Below are positions 15,321 to 23,186 of a stretch of DNA of 24,296 nt, in pieces. Source of the DNA: a virus; the IMG/VR virus record IMGVR_UViG_3300047994_000303, positions 1 to 24,296 of that record; one strand, given 5' to 3'. The translations under genes and the position numbers were made by a program. The notes beneath the pieces were generated by a model. The model did no database searches and was not told where the DNA came from. It saw only the letters and a program-made list of their open reading frames with translations. The first letter of the stretch is position 1. The number at the start of each line of letters is the position of its first letter.

Positions 15321-16577
15321 CTACCACCGTACGATGACCAAGCCAGGAGCGCCTGCCGCTCCTGACTGAGAGGTGTTGCCGCCTAGGCCGGTGCCAGCAC
15401 CGGAGGCGCCCCCGCCAGGGGTCTGGCCGGTTGTCGCAAAGCTGGTGGCCACATAGGTCGCCCCGCCACCCAGCGCCGCAGCGCCACCAGCACCTCCGAT
15501 ATTATTTATGCCGTTGCTGCCAGTGCTGCCTGCAACGTTGATATCACCGCCGATACCAATCCCCTGAACCGAGGCACCGAGCCAGGGTGCGGTGAGGGTC
15601 GCTAATGGGTTCAGGCCACCGCCGGTTGCCGATAGATAGCTGCCGAAGCTACTGGTTCCGCCAGGCATTGGTGGCGAACTTGATGTGCCTGCCGCACCTC
15701 CGAGGCCAATCGTCACCGGAATGACTTGCCCGGCGTTCAGTCCGCTAACGCGCTTGCGGGCATAGCCACCGCCCGAGCCACCTCCGCTGGGATAAGTGTT
15801 CGATGAGGCATATGAGCCACTACCGGCGCCCCAGACCTCGACCTCGATTTGCGACACGCCATACGGGACCACGAAGGTGCTGGAAGAGGTGATGCTCTGC
15901 ACGCCGGAACCGAACCCCGGCCTGAGCGCCGGCAGCTTCCAGCCAAGAAACGGTGCGCTCGGTATGGTGGCGATTGATGTAGCGGTTATCGCAGTTTGGC
16001 CGTAACTTGCAGTGATCACGTAAAGTCCAACCCAGCCGTTGTCCACTGGTGGCGTCACCTGCGAACCAGCCGTGGCAGCCGCACCAGCCTTAAGCTGGAG
16101 CTGGACTCGCTGCGTCCGCATGGTGTTCTGTGCGACACTAGAGTTGTTGGGCCCGCTGTATGGCTGCGACGGGTTGGCAGCGTTGTAGTACGGCAAGACC
16201 AAGGGCGCGCCATCGGCCTCCTGCAGAGCGGCCTGGATCAGGAAATTCGCGGACTGGCCAGATGTGGTAGGTGGAGTAACGGTAAAGCTGGTAGCCTGGA
16301 GATTGATCCCCATTTTCAACAAAGGATCGGTGCTATCCGCCGGTAACGACCCGTACGCAAGGGCGTCCACCACCGACATCTGAGTAATACTTCCCGGCCC
16401 GATCGAGACATTCAGCGATGCGGGGGTCGTAGGTGTGCACGCAAGTCCGTCCACGATGGTGTTAGTTCCTAATACCATCTGGGCCAAATAGCCGAGCGCA
16501 ATCATTGCGTAGCGATTGGCGGAGAGGAGGTCGCTGTCGAGTGGAATCGCGCCAGGGTAGACAATAGTCCTGTCCAT
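15321..16577 (-). CDS. Glycine-rich tail protein, possible tip adhesin
   Basis: 418 residues from the ATG at 16577, supported by GAGG six bases upstream; the frame extends to 16601 without a ribosome site. The N-terminal half (TIVYPGAIPLDSDLLSANRY onward) is typical of a baseplate-attached fibre protein. From about residue 250 the sequence becomes a glycine-rich beta-sandwich: VEVWGAGSG, GGGSGGGYARKRVSGLNAGQ, then many GG pairs up to the C-terminal GLVIVRW. Similar glycine-rich domains occur in phage tail proteins. Some phage tip adhesins use polyglycine helices to expose variable loops. Host recognition is inferred. Confidence 0.75.
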   Translation of the reverse strand: MDRTIVYPGAIPLDSDLLSANRYAMIALGYLAQMVLGTNTIVDGLACTPTTPASLNVSIGPGSITQMSVVDALAYGSLPADSTDPLLKMGINLQATSFTVTPPTTSGQSANFLIQAALQEADGAPLVLPYYNAANPSQPYSGPNNSSVAQNTMRTQRVQLQLKAGAAATAGSQVTPPVDNGWVGLYVITASYGQTAITATSIATIPSAPFLGWKLPALRPGFGSGVQSITSSSTFVVPYGVSQIEVEVWGAGSGSYASSNTYPSGGGSGGGYARKRVSGLNAGQVIPVTIGLGGAAGTSSSPPMPGGTSSFGSYLSATGGGLNPLATLTAPWLGASVQGIGIGGDINVAGSTGSNGINNIGGAGGAAALGGGATYVATSFATTGQTPGGGASGAGTGLGGNTSQSGAAGAPGLVIVRW

Positions 16578-16653
16578 GAATTTCCTCGTGACTTTGCGCA
16601 AGCCTTAGATCGGGTATTTCTGCCGTCGATGACTTGCCTTGAGTACCGACCAA

Positions 16654-17313
16654 TCAGTTTTGAATACGGGTCCAGGCAATCGAGGCAACGGGTAGCACCT
16701 CCGCGACAGCCGCCATGATGTCACCGTCGGTCACTTGCCCCTGAACCATCGCAAGACTCGCGTACTCGAGTGCGCCGGCGCGGTAGCCACCAACGGGGCA
16801 CCCCCAGCCGGAAACCAGTGCGATTCCGATCCCGGAAGGACGAAACGCGGTGACAAAACATTGAAAAGGCAGTGACAGATTGCCCCAGCCTCCGGCGCTG
16901 CCGTAGCCAACGCCGCCGAGTGTGTATCCGCCCGTGTCGGTGGTCCGCATCGGCTCGAAGACAGCGGGCGCGCGTCCCGTCAGATTGCGCAGGGCGCTTA
17001 TGATGGACGCCCGCGTCCCATGTTCCCTCAGCAAATTGGTCTGGATCAAAAGCCGAAAGGCATCGTCACTTTGGCCAGTCCGGCGCTGGAGACGATTGCC
17101 AAAGAAATCGTTGGCCACGACATCGAGCCACACATCAGTCGCGGTTGCTATCCGGGTTTGCATCCGCACATAGGTCAAAAGCGAATAGACCCAAGACCAA
17201 GCCCAGGCTAATCCAGCAATAAGACCGTCGAGGACAGGGGTAGTATCGGCGAACCATCTACCCGGCAACACGGCCTTGATACGGGTCGCTATATCAGCCT
17301 GGTCCCCGGTCAT
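16654..17313 (-). CDS. Tail protein I-like baseplate wedge protein
   Basis: 219 residues, starting one base after the stop of baseplate J, with GGTGA six bases upstream. The region ATDVWLDVVANDFFGNRLQR, followed by FRLLIQTNLLREHGTRASI and LTGRAPAVFEP, is typical of tail protein I/wedge proteins in myovirus-type prophages. In P2-like phages protein I follows J and lies at the outer edge of the baseplate where fibres attach; the same order is seen here. The C-terminal part is rich in Gly, Tyr and Trp. Confidence 0.7.
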   Translation of the reverse strand: MTGDQADIATRIKAVLPGRWFADTTPVLDGLIAGLAWAWSWVYSLLTYVRMQTRIATATDVWLDVVANDFFGNRLQRRTGQSDDAFRLLIQTNLLREHGTRASIISALRNLTGRAPAVFEPMRTTDTGGYTLGGVGYGSAGGWGNLSLPFQCFVTAFRPSGIGIALVSGWGCPVGGYRAGALEYASLAMVQGQVTDGDIMAAVAEVLPVASIAWTRIQN

Positions 17314-17314
17314 A

Positions 17315-18439
17315 TCAGTTCACCGTGATCAAACCGGCCTTGATTACGCCGTTTGGTACCGCCGCAATGTCAGCGGTCTGGCCGTTGATCTGTACTTGAG
17401 TGACATTGGCTACTTCCGACGACGCGCTATAGGCCAGTTGAATGACTCGGCTGATCGGCAGCGACGCACCAATTGGAAGACTATTTATAAAAAGCGTCAG
17501 TGCTCGCGAGACAGGAGCCGCAAGCTGCGCGCTGGTCACGGAACCGGAAACAGTCAACGTGAGCGTTACCCCGACGATGGTTACTGTGGGCGCCTGAACG
17601 GTGAACGTCGATCCGACCGGACGGACCGCGTCGACAGCCGTTTGAACTGTACTCAACAGGCTGGTAGAAGGATAGCCGCTGCCATCATCGACCGTGACAA
17701 CAAAGTTTCCCATCGACAGGTTGCCATAGACATCCTGATTCTCCTGGATCGTGTACAGCAGACCCTGCTGTATACTATTGACCGCATATCCGACCGCCAC
17801 TGCGGTGGCACGTGACCGGCTATCTATATAGTTCTGAAATCGAAGACGGAATGCTACGTCCGTCTCGGCATCAAGGCCGTTCGAGAATGCCGAAAGGTTT
17901 GTCACGGTATCAATCCCCGGCACCGCGGACGCCAGCAAAGTGATCGAACCCGCTTGCACGTTACCGCTCGAGCCTGGGAGGGTTGCGATGACGGGAACGT
18001 TCATCGTTGCTGCGCTGGCTCCCATTACATAGCCATTCTGAACTGCGTTCCATGAGGCATTCGTTGTGTCAGCGGCCACAGAAAATGTCTGCGTTCCGTC
18101 AGACGTCCGAACCAAAGATCCAACCGGAACGAGAGCTGTTCCAATCACCGTAAAGCGGGTGACCGTCACTACCCCGGTAGCGGCAGCGGCTGGCAGGCGA
18201 GTAAGCGCGAAATCCCCCATCCATGTGTCGAGGTCGCTTCCGGCACTCGTGGCGGCTCGGGTCGTCTGCAGCACGAGTAGTATTAGCCACTGTATCCACA
18301 GGGCAACCGACGCATTGGCTTCCAGTATGGCGCGAAGCGTTGAACCAACCGTCAGATCGAGGAGCTGTGTCGCCGCAGATTGTACGGAGGCCGCCATATT
18401 CTGAATCAGCGTGGAAAAGTTCTGCAGAGAGAGTTGCAT
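17315..18439 (-). CDS. Baseplate J/gp47-like protein
   Basis: 374 residues. The N-terminal helical part, GSDLDTWMGDFALTRLPAAA at about 68-87 and NGLDAETDVAFRLRFQNYID in the middle are hallmark segments of the baseplate J family, with the usual C-terminal beta domain containing VGVTLTLTVSG. This wedge component forms part of the baseplate rim in contractile tails. It starts three bases after the stop of the gp25-like gene. Confidence 0.9.
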   Translation of the reverse strand: MQLSLQNFSTLIQNMAASVQSAATQLLDLTVGSTLRAILEANASVALWIQWLILLVLQTTRAATSAGSDLDTWMGDFALTRLPAAAATGVVTVTRFTVIGTALVPVGSLVRTSDGTQTFSVAADTTNASWNAVQNGYVMGASAATMNVPVIATLPGSSGNVQAGSITLLASAVPGIDTVTNLSAFSNGLDAETDVAFRLRFQNYIDSRSRATAVAVGYAVNSIQQGLLYTIQENQDVYGNLSMGNFVVTVDDGSGYPSTSLLSTVQTAVDAVRPVGSTFTVQAPTVTIVGVTLTLTVSGSVTSAQLAAPVSRALTLFINSLPIGASLPISRVIQLAYSASSEVANVTQVQINGQTADIAAVPNGVIKAGLITVN

Positions 18440-18442
18440 GCT

Positions 18443-18820
18443 TCAACCGTTCATCAGGAATGACAAGACTTCGGTCTTGCCGGATGGTGCATCCACGTAT
18501 CGGATCTGCACATACACGGTACCAGCGCCGCTAGCTGGGTTGAACTGGACGTCGATTTCTGGCTCGGGTGTGCGAGAAACGGTTGCTTCCTTAAAGATTT
18601 GACTCCGTATAACCGCTTGTATCTGCGCAGCGTTACCGGGCTGGCCAATGAACTGCGCAAGACCAGCGCCATAGTCGACCTGCCATATGTAATCGCCAGG
18701 ATTGGTCATCAGGCGCCGCAAGACCCGTTGCTGGCCCGAAGTGGTCCCGGTCACGAGTGCCAGGTCCCCGGTGGGCCCGACCGAAAGGTCACTGCCCCAC
18801 AGGTGCGACAAGTCAACCAC
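18443..18820 (-). CDS. GpW/gp25-like baseplate wedge protein
   Basis: 125 residues from a GTG at 18820, two bases after the spike gene stop. DLSVGPTGDLALVTG at the start, then QRVLRRLMTNPGDYIWQVDY and GAGLAQFIGQ, fit the gp25/gpW-like (Mu gp46, DUF2634-type) wedge proteins. These initiate sheath polymerisation at the baseplate. Position between the spike and J is the standard one. Confidence 0.82.
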   Translation of the reverse strand: MVDLSHLWGSDLSVGPTGDLALVTGTTSGQQRVLRRLMTNPGDYIWQVDYGAGLAQFIGQPGNAAQIQAVIRSQIFKEATVSRTPEPEIDVQFNPASGAGTVYVQIRYVDAPSGKTEVLSFLMNG

Positions 18821-18822
18821 GA

Positions 18823-19338
18823 TCAGGCCTGTGACTCGGTGGTCGATGTCGCGCCACCACGCGAGTCCGTATGTATATGCCCATCATACCGCGTCCGCAG
18901 CGAGTTGAGTGACCCGACCTTGTCGTAAACGTCACCGGCTACGTGCAGATCACCCGATATCTGGACGCTGCCATCGCTGACCAGCTTTAGGAAGCTACCC
19001 GATTTGTGGACCAGCCACAGCTCGCCAGCCGGCGCCGGCGGTGCATTGGCCACGCTGCTGAAGGCGCGGCCGACGACGACCCCGTGCTCAGCATCGCCTT
19101 CCTGCGCCAACACCAGGACCTGATCACCTGGCGATGGCGGACAGCTCATGCCCCAACCGGCACCAACCCATGGGGACAGGATCGGCAGCCAGCCGGACAG
19201 GACGGCCTCCGGCTGCATCATGACCCTGACGGTGGCATTCACCGGATCGACGGACGTCACGAGGCCGAAACGCGGTTGCGCTTGAATCTGGTCAAGGCGG
19301 CCCGCCTCACCTTTCAGCGCGTTCACAAAGCGGTCCAT
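18823..19338 (-). CDS. Baseplate assembly protein V (tail spike)
   Basis: 171 residues. The N-terminal OB-fold segment is RFGLVTSVDPVNATVRVMM. PSPGDQVLVLAQEGDAEHGV closes the domain. A short beta-helical stretch (VQISGDLHVAGDV) follows. The C-terminus carries GHIHTDSRGG with His154 and His156, the HxH motif that binds a metal ion at the tip of P2-type spikes. The protein would form the trimeric membrane-piercing spike below the hub. Confidence 0.87.
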   Translation of the reverse strand: MDRFVNALKGEAGRLDQIQAQPRFGLVTSVDPVNATVRVMMQPEAVLSGWLPILSPWVGAGWGMSCPPSPGDQVLVLAQEGDAEHGVVVGRAFSSVANAPPAPAGELWLVHKSGSFLKLVSDGSVQISGDLHVAGDVYDKVGSLNSLRTRYDGHIHTDSRGGATSTTESQA

Positions 19339-19342
19339 AAGA

Positions 19343-20536
19343 TTAACCCGTCACGCTGCCGACAATATCCGCTGGCGTGGTAGTACTTGTTCTCGGCGAT
19401 GTGTTCTTCGCCCGAATTCGCTGTACAAACCCCTGCGGCATCGATAGATGTCGGTCGATCCGATCAATGAAATAGATTTGGTCGAAATCGGTCCCAGTCC
19501 CGGCTAGCTGGACCATGTGTCGAGGCGTAAGTGAGAGATCGCCGGGCATCGTCGCCTCCCATACACGCTCATGTTGGGTCAGTTCCGTAGCCTTCTGCTG
19601 CGCGAGCTTGAGGGCGTCGTTCATCGTCAGATTTGGCCTGACGAATATATAATGCTGCGCCTCACCCATGCCGCCAGACCCCAGGCCGCTTCCACCCACC
19701 CGGGATCCGCTTCCCTGTTGACCGGATGCCCGCACCGTCTGGGAGAAGGCATTCTGCTGGCGGCTATTCCAACTCTTGACCGTAACCACGATGTCCCGAG
19801 CGAGCGTCAAGGATCGCTCGAGACGCAAATCCTGAAGCTGGCTCGGCACCATGGCGACGGAGCTAATTGTCCCGATAGAGGCAGGTTGAAAAAAGAGGGA
19901 GGTGCCGCTAATGAAGACATCGAACTCTTCCTGACCGGCTAGAAAGACGAGGAGATCCCATTCCGTCATGGATCGGCTGAACTGGTTAAGTACGACCCGG
20001 TCATGTTCATTCTGATAGTAACGGCCGACAGGAGTTGTTGTTGATGTAACGACCGGTATTAGATTATGACGAAGCGACAACAGAGTGGCGATTTCACTTG
20101 AGGTCCTGTTGGCAAACGTCTCCTGAGTTCGACTTTCGATCAGTAAGGCTGTGAGATCGCGTCCTTCTATCCGCAACACTCCGGATATCACATCAATCGA
20201 TACCGTATCGACTAGACCTTGAATCAGGCTCGTGAAGGTATTCCCGGCATCGAGACTGAATTGAACGTCGATCAAAACGGTCGTTTGCGATGACCAGAAC
20301 GCCGCGCTGGCCCATATATCCGCACCCAACGCTATGCTGGCGCTCAAACGGTCGGCCGCGTAGTGATTGTTCGACTGCACCTCGGCTTCAATGGCTCCAG
20401 TGATGGGCAGGCCATTCGCCACAAGACGGAGACGCGGTGCTCGCCACGACTCCAGCGACGAGAGGATACCGCCGGGCAAACCACTGGCATATGTCAAGAA
20501 GGCCGTCCCGCCGGTTATGTCAGTTACGCCGCTCAT
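19343..20536 (-). CDS. Baseplate hub protein (Mu P/P2 D-like)
   Basis: 397 residues. The protein has the features of gpP/gpD-type hub proteins: a beta-barrel N-terminal part (RLRLVANGLPITGAIEAEVQ), SIDVISGVLRIEGRDLTALL, and a later domain with SMTEWDLLVFLAGQEEFDVF. A glycine-serine linker lies between residues about 285 and 305 (GSGSRVGGSGLGSGGMG). It sits between the LysM protein X and the spike, which is the canonical hub position. The hub trimer connects tube and spike. The start follows the preceding stop by four bases. Confidence 0.78.
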   Translation of the reverse strand: MSGVTDITGGTAFLTYASGLPGGILSSLESWRAPRLRLVANGLPITGAIEAEVQSNNHYAADRLSASIALGADIWASAAFWSSQTTVLIDVQFSLDAGNTFTSLIQGLVDTVSIDVISGVLRIEGRDLTALLIESRTQETFANRTSSEIATLLSLRHNLIPVVTSTTTPVGRYYQNEHDRVVLNQFSRSMTEWDLLVFLAGQEEFDVFISGTSLFFQPASIGTISSVAMVPSQLQDLRLERSLTLARDIVVTVKSWNSRQQNAFSQTVRASGQQGSGSRVGGSGLGSGGMGEAQHYIFVRPNLTMNDALKLAQQKATELTQHERVWEATMPGDLSLTPRHMVQLAGTGTDFDQIYFIDRIDRHLSMPQGFVQRIRAKNTSPRTSTTTPADIVGSVTG

Positions 20537-20540
20537 GATA

Positions 20541-20726
20541 CTACTGTTGTGCTATGCCACCGCCGGCGTTAGAATCTACGTCGGGAATCAGCAGAGTTAC
20601 AACACCGGTGAGGACTGGATCATCGAGATCGTTCAGCTGTGCGATTCGTATCCACTGCGTTGCATCATTTAGATGCTGTGCCGCAATCTGGAAGAGATTT
20701 CCCCCGGCAACAGTGACAGACTTCAT
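20541..20726 (-). CDS. LysM-like tail protein X
   Basis: 61 residues that make up a single LysM-type fold: GGNLFQIAAQHLNDATQWI followed by IAQLNDLDDP and a final LLIPD strand. In P2-like phages tail protein X binds between hub components and helps them assemble or contact peptidoglycan. It is two bases from the upstream stop and four bases from the hub gene. Confidence 0.8.
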   Translation of the reverse strand: MKSVTVAGGNLFQIAAQHLNDATQWIRIAQLNDLDDPVLTGVVTLLIPDVDSNAGGGIAQQ

Positions 20727-20728
20727 AA

Positions 20729-21469
20729 CTAAGTGCTCGCGTTGGCAAGGTTGATTGCTGCACGGCCGGCGTAGGCTCGTGCGATGACGAGCGCACTGAG
20801 TTGCTGTGAGCTACTGATAGCATCGTTCAAACCCGCTACGCCAGCTGCCGCCGGTCCCGGCGAGGTTATAGTTGTCATCGGAAGTGATGCTTGAGCGCTT
20901 CCAATAGCGCTGGATAGACTCGATTGCGCACCTTCCAGGCTATACTGTGCGGCGCCATAAGTTGCGGTGTCACGTACCGTAGCCGTGGGCGCGGCAAGCG
21001 CTGTCTGCGCAGACGATATGTCAAGGCCAGCCGCGCTGGCTTGGCTGACGGAGCTGGCAACATCATTGAGAACAGATGCGCCGAGGGAGAGGGCCGTCGC
21101 GATCAGAGCGCTCGCTTCGTCACGCAACACTGTACAGGTGATCTTGTAAGGTATCCAGTTCGTGTTCGTGTACTGGGCCTGAAATTGTTTAATAAAGACG
21201 GTGTAAAAAAAGACATCCCACGTGAGCGGCAGCAGCGTACCAAAAGCACGCATCTCGTCTAGTACTCGGGCCCGGAGGGTCGCATTGTCGCCGCTGAATA
21301 TCCCCGCAAAACAAATATCGGCGTCTTCACGACCGAGCGAGTCGATTACCCGCACGCCACCCGGCAGAGTGTGTATGGCCAGACGTTGTAACCCACCGAA
21401 GTTGATACCGCAGGGGATTTCATAGTCCTGAAAGACAATTGGACCGAGGATCAGCGTTGTGTTCGACAT
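20729..21469 (-). CDS. N-like (DNA-circularisation N-terminal-type) tail protein
   Basis: 246 residues from the ATG at 21469, which has GGGA just upstream. The frame runs to 21544, but the upstream part overlaps a separate 51-codon ORF. The N-terminal 115 residues (FQDYEIPCGINFGGLQRLAI, then GGVRVIDSLGREDADICFAG and an LPLTWDVFFYTVFIKQF strand) resemble the beta domain of the Mu N/DNA-circularisation family, which belongs to the tail hub and not to DNA metabolism. The C-terminal half is Ala/Ser-rich and helical. Position after the tape-measure candidate agrees. Confidence 0.65.
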   Translation of the reverse strand: MSNTTLILGPIVFQDYEIPCGINFGGLQRLAIHTLPGGVRVIDSLGREDADICFAGIFSGDNATLRARVLDEMRAFGTLLPLTWDVFFYTVFIKQFQAQYTNTNWIPYKITCTVLRDEASALIATALSLGASVLNDVASSVSQASAAGLDISSAQTALAAPTATVRDTATYGAAQYSLEGAQSSLSSAIGSAQASLPMTTITSPGPAAAGVAGLNDAISSSQQLSALVIARAYAGRAAINLANAST

Positions 21470-21483
21470 AAATCCCGCTTGAA

Positions 21484-21639
21484 TTACGAGCGAGTGGTTG
21501 GCTGCTTGATGAGCTCGCGCCATACGATCCGAACTGGGCAACACACAGCATCAGACGCGTATGGCGAATGAGCCGGTTTGCTGTTGATGGAAAGTGTCAG
21601 CACCGCTTCAAGTTTAAGATCATCCCAAAGGATGTTCAT
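21484..21639 (-). CDS. 51-residue ORF between tape-measure candidate and N-like gene
   Basis: An ATG at 21639 opens MNILWDDLKLEAVLTLSI and ends with TAA at 21486-21484. It fills the gap between the two flanking genes: it starts 12 bases after the upstream stop and ends 14 bases before the next start. The ribosome site is poor (CCGAG). The product is unrecognised and has no membrane span. It may be a real small tail protein or chance. Confidence 0.45.
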   Translation of the reverse strand: MNILWDDLKLEAVLTLSINSKPAHSPYASDAVCCPVRIVWRELIKQPTTRS

Positions 21640-21651
21640 CTCGGAAGACCA

Positions 21652-22812
21652 TTAGTTGCCAATGGGCGCGCCGGGCCACGATGGTGTCATCCGGGGGTCG
21701 AACCCTGTCGCCCCGGCTTGCGGCCGAGCGATCTGCCGCTCCAGATGCCGGGTGATCCAGCGGCCCAGGGCCGCTCCGTCCAGGTGAATTTCTGCATATA
21801 CTGGCCTATTTTCCTGCGGCGCATCAGCGCTGGGAAGGTTGTCTGCCGGCCGCTTGGCGTCGGGCTGTCGGTCTGCAACAGTGAACCGTGGCTTTTCGGC
21901 TTGGAGGACTGGTGCGGTCGGTTCGCGTTGGCTGCCAATGAGAGGCTCCGAGTCCGGATAGGACGACAGGGGAGCGGCCGGCGCTGGTATGGAGGTGGCA
22001 TCTTGCGGCGTCTTTGCATGAAGGCCGAACGGCTCAAACCGCGATAGTGGCACACTCGGTTTGCGATCAGCGACCGGCGACGGGGTAGCGGGAGGTACGA
22101 AACTTACTGCAGGGGGCGTGAGATCAATCGTGGCCGCCGGCCGCTGCAGAGCAGGCGCGGCAACTCGTTCCGATACCGCTGCCGCGCGGTACAACAGGGG
22201 CATAGCGGTTGGCGATGGCATAGCAGTCGGGGGCGATATCGGCTTTCCGACAGCTAAAGGATCGGGTGCGCGCGAGCCCACGACATGCGCCGTCACAGCC
22301 GGCGGGACAGCAGGCTGCGCAATCGGCTGGGGCGTTGGGGGAATGGGCTGGCGGGCGGCGGGTGATGCTGCGGGCGCGGGTGCCACCTTGCCCGGCGCCG
22401 CCGGAGCGATTGGACTGGTCGGTTGCTTATCACCGCCATCTGGCGCGGTAGCCGTTGTTGGACGGTCCGTGGGCTCCGGCATCGACTGCCGGACGATGGT
22501 GGCCGCCGGCCGCCTATCCCGTGGCGCCTCGTCCTTCGATTGTGTTGTTTGCGGTTCAGCGGAGATAGTCGGGGCCAACGTCGGCTGTACGCGAAGCATG
22601 GCGGGTCTAGCGGCGGCCGGCCGAGCGATTGGCCGATCGGCGGGAGAAGGCACCGCAAGGCTGCGTGCAAGGTCGCGTAGTTCTAAAAGCCGAGCTGCGC
22701 TACCGGCAACTGCAACGTCGAGCGCGGCGAGATCCCGGCGTATGGCAAGAATGCCTTCCGAAACGCCGTCCTCCAGTGCTAGCGTGATGCCGATTGTGTA
22801 GGCATCGATCAT
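21652..22812 (-). CDS. Pro/Ala-rich protein in the tape-measure position
   Basis: 386 residues from the ATG at 22812, which overlaps the preceding stop as ATGA; the longer frame to 23028 lies over another gene. Residues 1-55 are helical (ITLALEDGVSEGILAIRRDL, AALDVAVAGSAARLLELRDL). Residues about 55-335 are low-complexity Pro/Ala/Thr with PTAMPSPTAMP and many PxP motifs. The last 50 residues are ordered (EIHLDGAALGRWITRHLERQ, then GFDPRMTPSWPG). It lies where a tape measure is expected, but it is short and lacks the long coiled coil and hydrophobic segments of usual tape measures. It could be a reduced tape measure or a linker protein. Confidence 0.6.
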   Translation of the reverse strand: MIDAYTIGITLALEDGVSEGILAIRRDLAALDVAVAGSAARLLELRDLARSLAVPSPADRPIARPAAARPAMLRVQPTLAPTISAEPQTTQSKDEAPRDRRPAATIVRQSMPEPTDRPTTATAPDGGDKQPTSPIAPAAPGKVAPAPAASPAARQPIPPTPQPIAQPAVPPAVTAHVVGSRAPDPLAVGKPISPPTAMPSPTAMPLLYRAAAVSERVAAPALQRPAATIDLTPPAVSFVPPATPSPVADRKPSVPLSRFEPFGLHAKTPQDATSIPAPAAPLSSYPDSEPLIGSQREPTAPVLQAEKPRFTVADRQPDAKRPADNLPSADAPQENRPVYAEIHLDGAALGRWITRHLERQIARPQAGATGFDPRMTPSWPGAPIGN

Positions 22813-23186
22813 GTGCGAGCCGCCAGGGCGTGAGCAATAGCGTCCGCGACACATGCCACGACGCTTTCGGCTTCCGCAGATGCCGTGGACGCGAGAAACG
22901 ACCGTGGCGGAATCGCGGCGGTCCCAAGTTCCTGATCTACCGCGACGTCGCTTGCCGATCCAATCACGGCCATGTTGACATCCGTTTCGTGGGAGATCGA
23001 GGCGCGCAAGGCACCGGTGCGCAGCCACGGCGCGCTATGATCCTGCCCTGATACGAAAGACAGCCCCTCTTTCACCTTTGCTTCCAGACTCCGCGCCGCC
23101 GCAGCGATGCCACCGGCGACGGCACCCGGAACGTCAAGGTTGGCGAGCCTGTCGTCAGCCTTGCGCAGCCCATCCAGTACGATCAC
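22809..23186 (-). CDS. HK97 gp10-like phage protein
   Basis: 125 residues from a GTG at 23186, with GGAGGG about nine bases upstream; the GTG overlaps the stop of the chaperone extension (GTGA). The pattern APWLRTGALRASISHETDV, then DQELGTAAIPPRSFLAST, matches the HK97 gp10-type minor tail/completion proteins. These usually lie in the head-tail junction cluster; here the gene stands between chaperone and tape-measure candidate, which is less usual. Confidence 0.65.
   Translation of the reverse strand: MIVLDGLRKADDRLANLDVPGAVAGGIAAAARSLEAKVKEGLSFVSGQDHSAPWLRTGALRASISHETDVNMAVIGSASDVAVDQELGTAAIPPRSFLASTASAEAESVVACVADAIAHALAART

Noticed and set aside
21690-21710. GGGGTCGAACCC resembling a tRNA T-arm
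   Set aside because: It lies inside the coding end of the tape-measure candidate (the GFDPRMTP region on the - strand), and no cloverleaf can be built around it.
22061-22801. Long + strand open frame opposite the tape-measure candidate
   Set aside because: Its Gly/Ala/Val-rich translation is the mirror of the Pro/Ala-rich coding strand; it has no conserved motif and is antisense to a supported gene.
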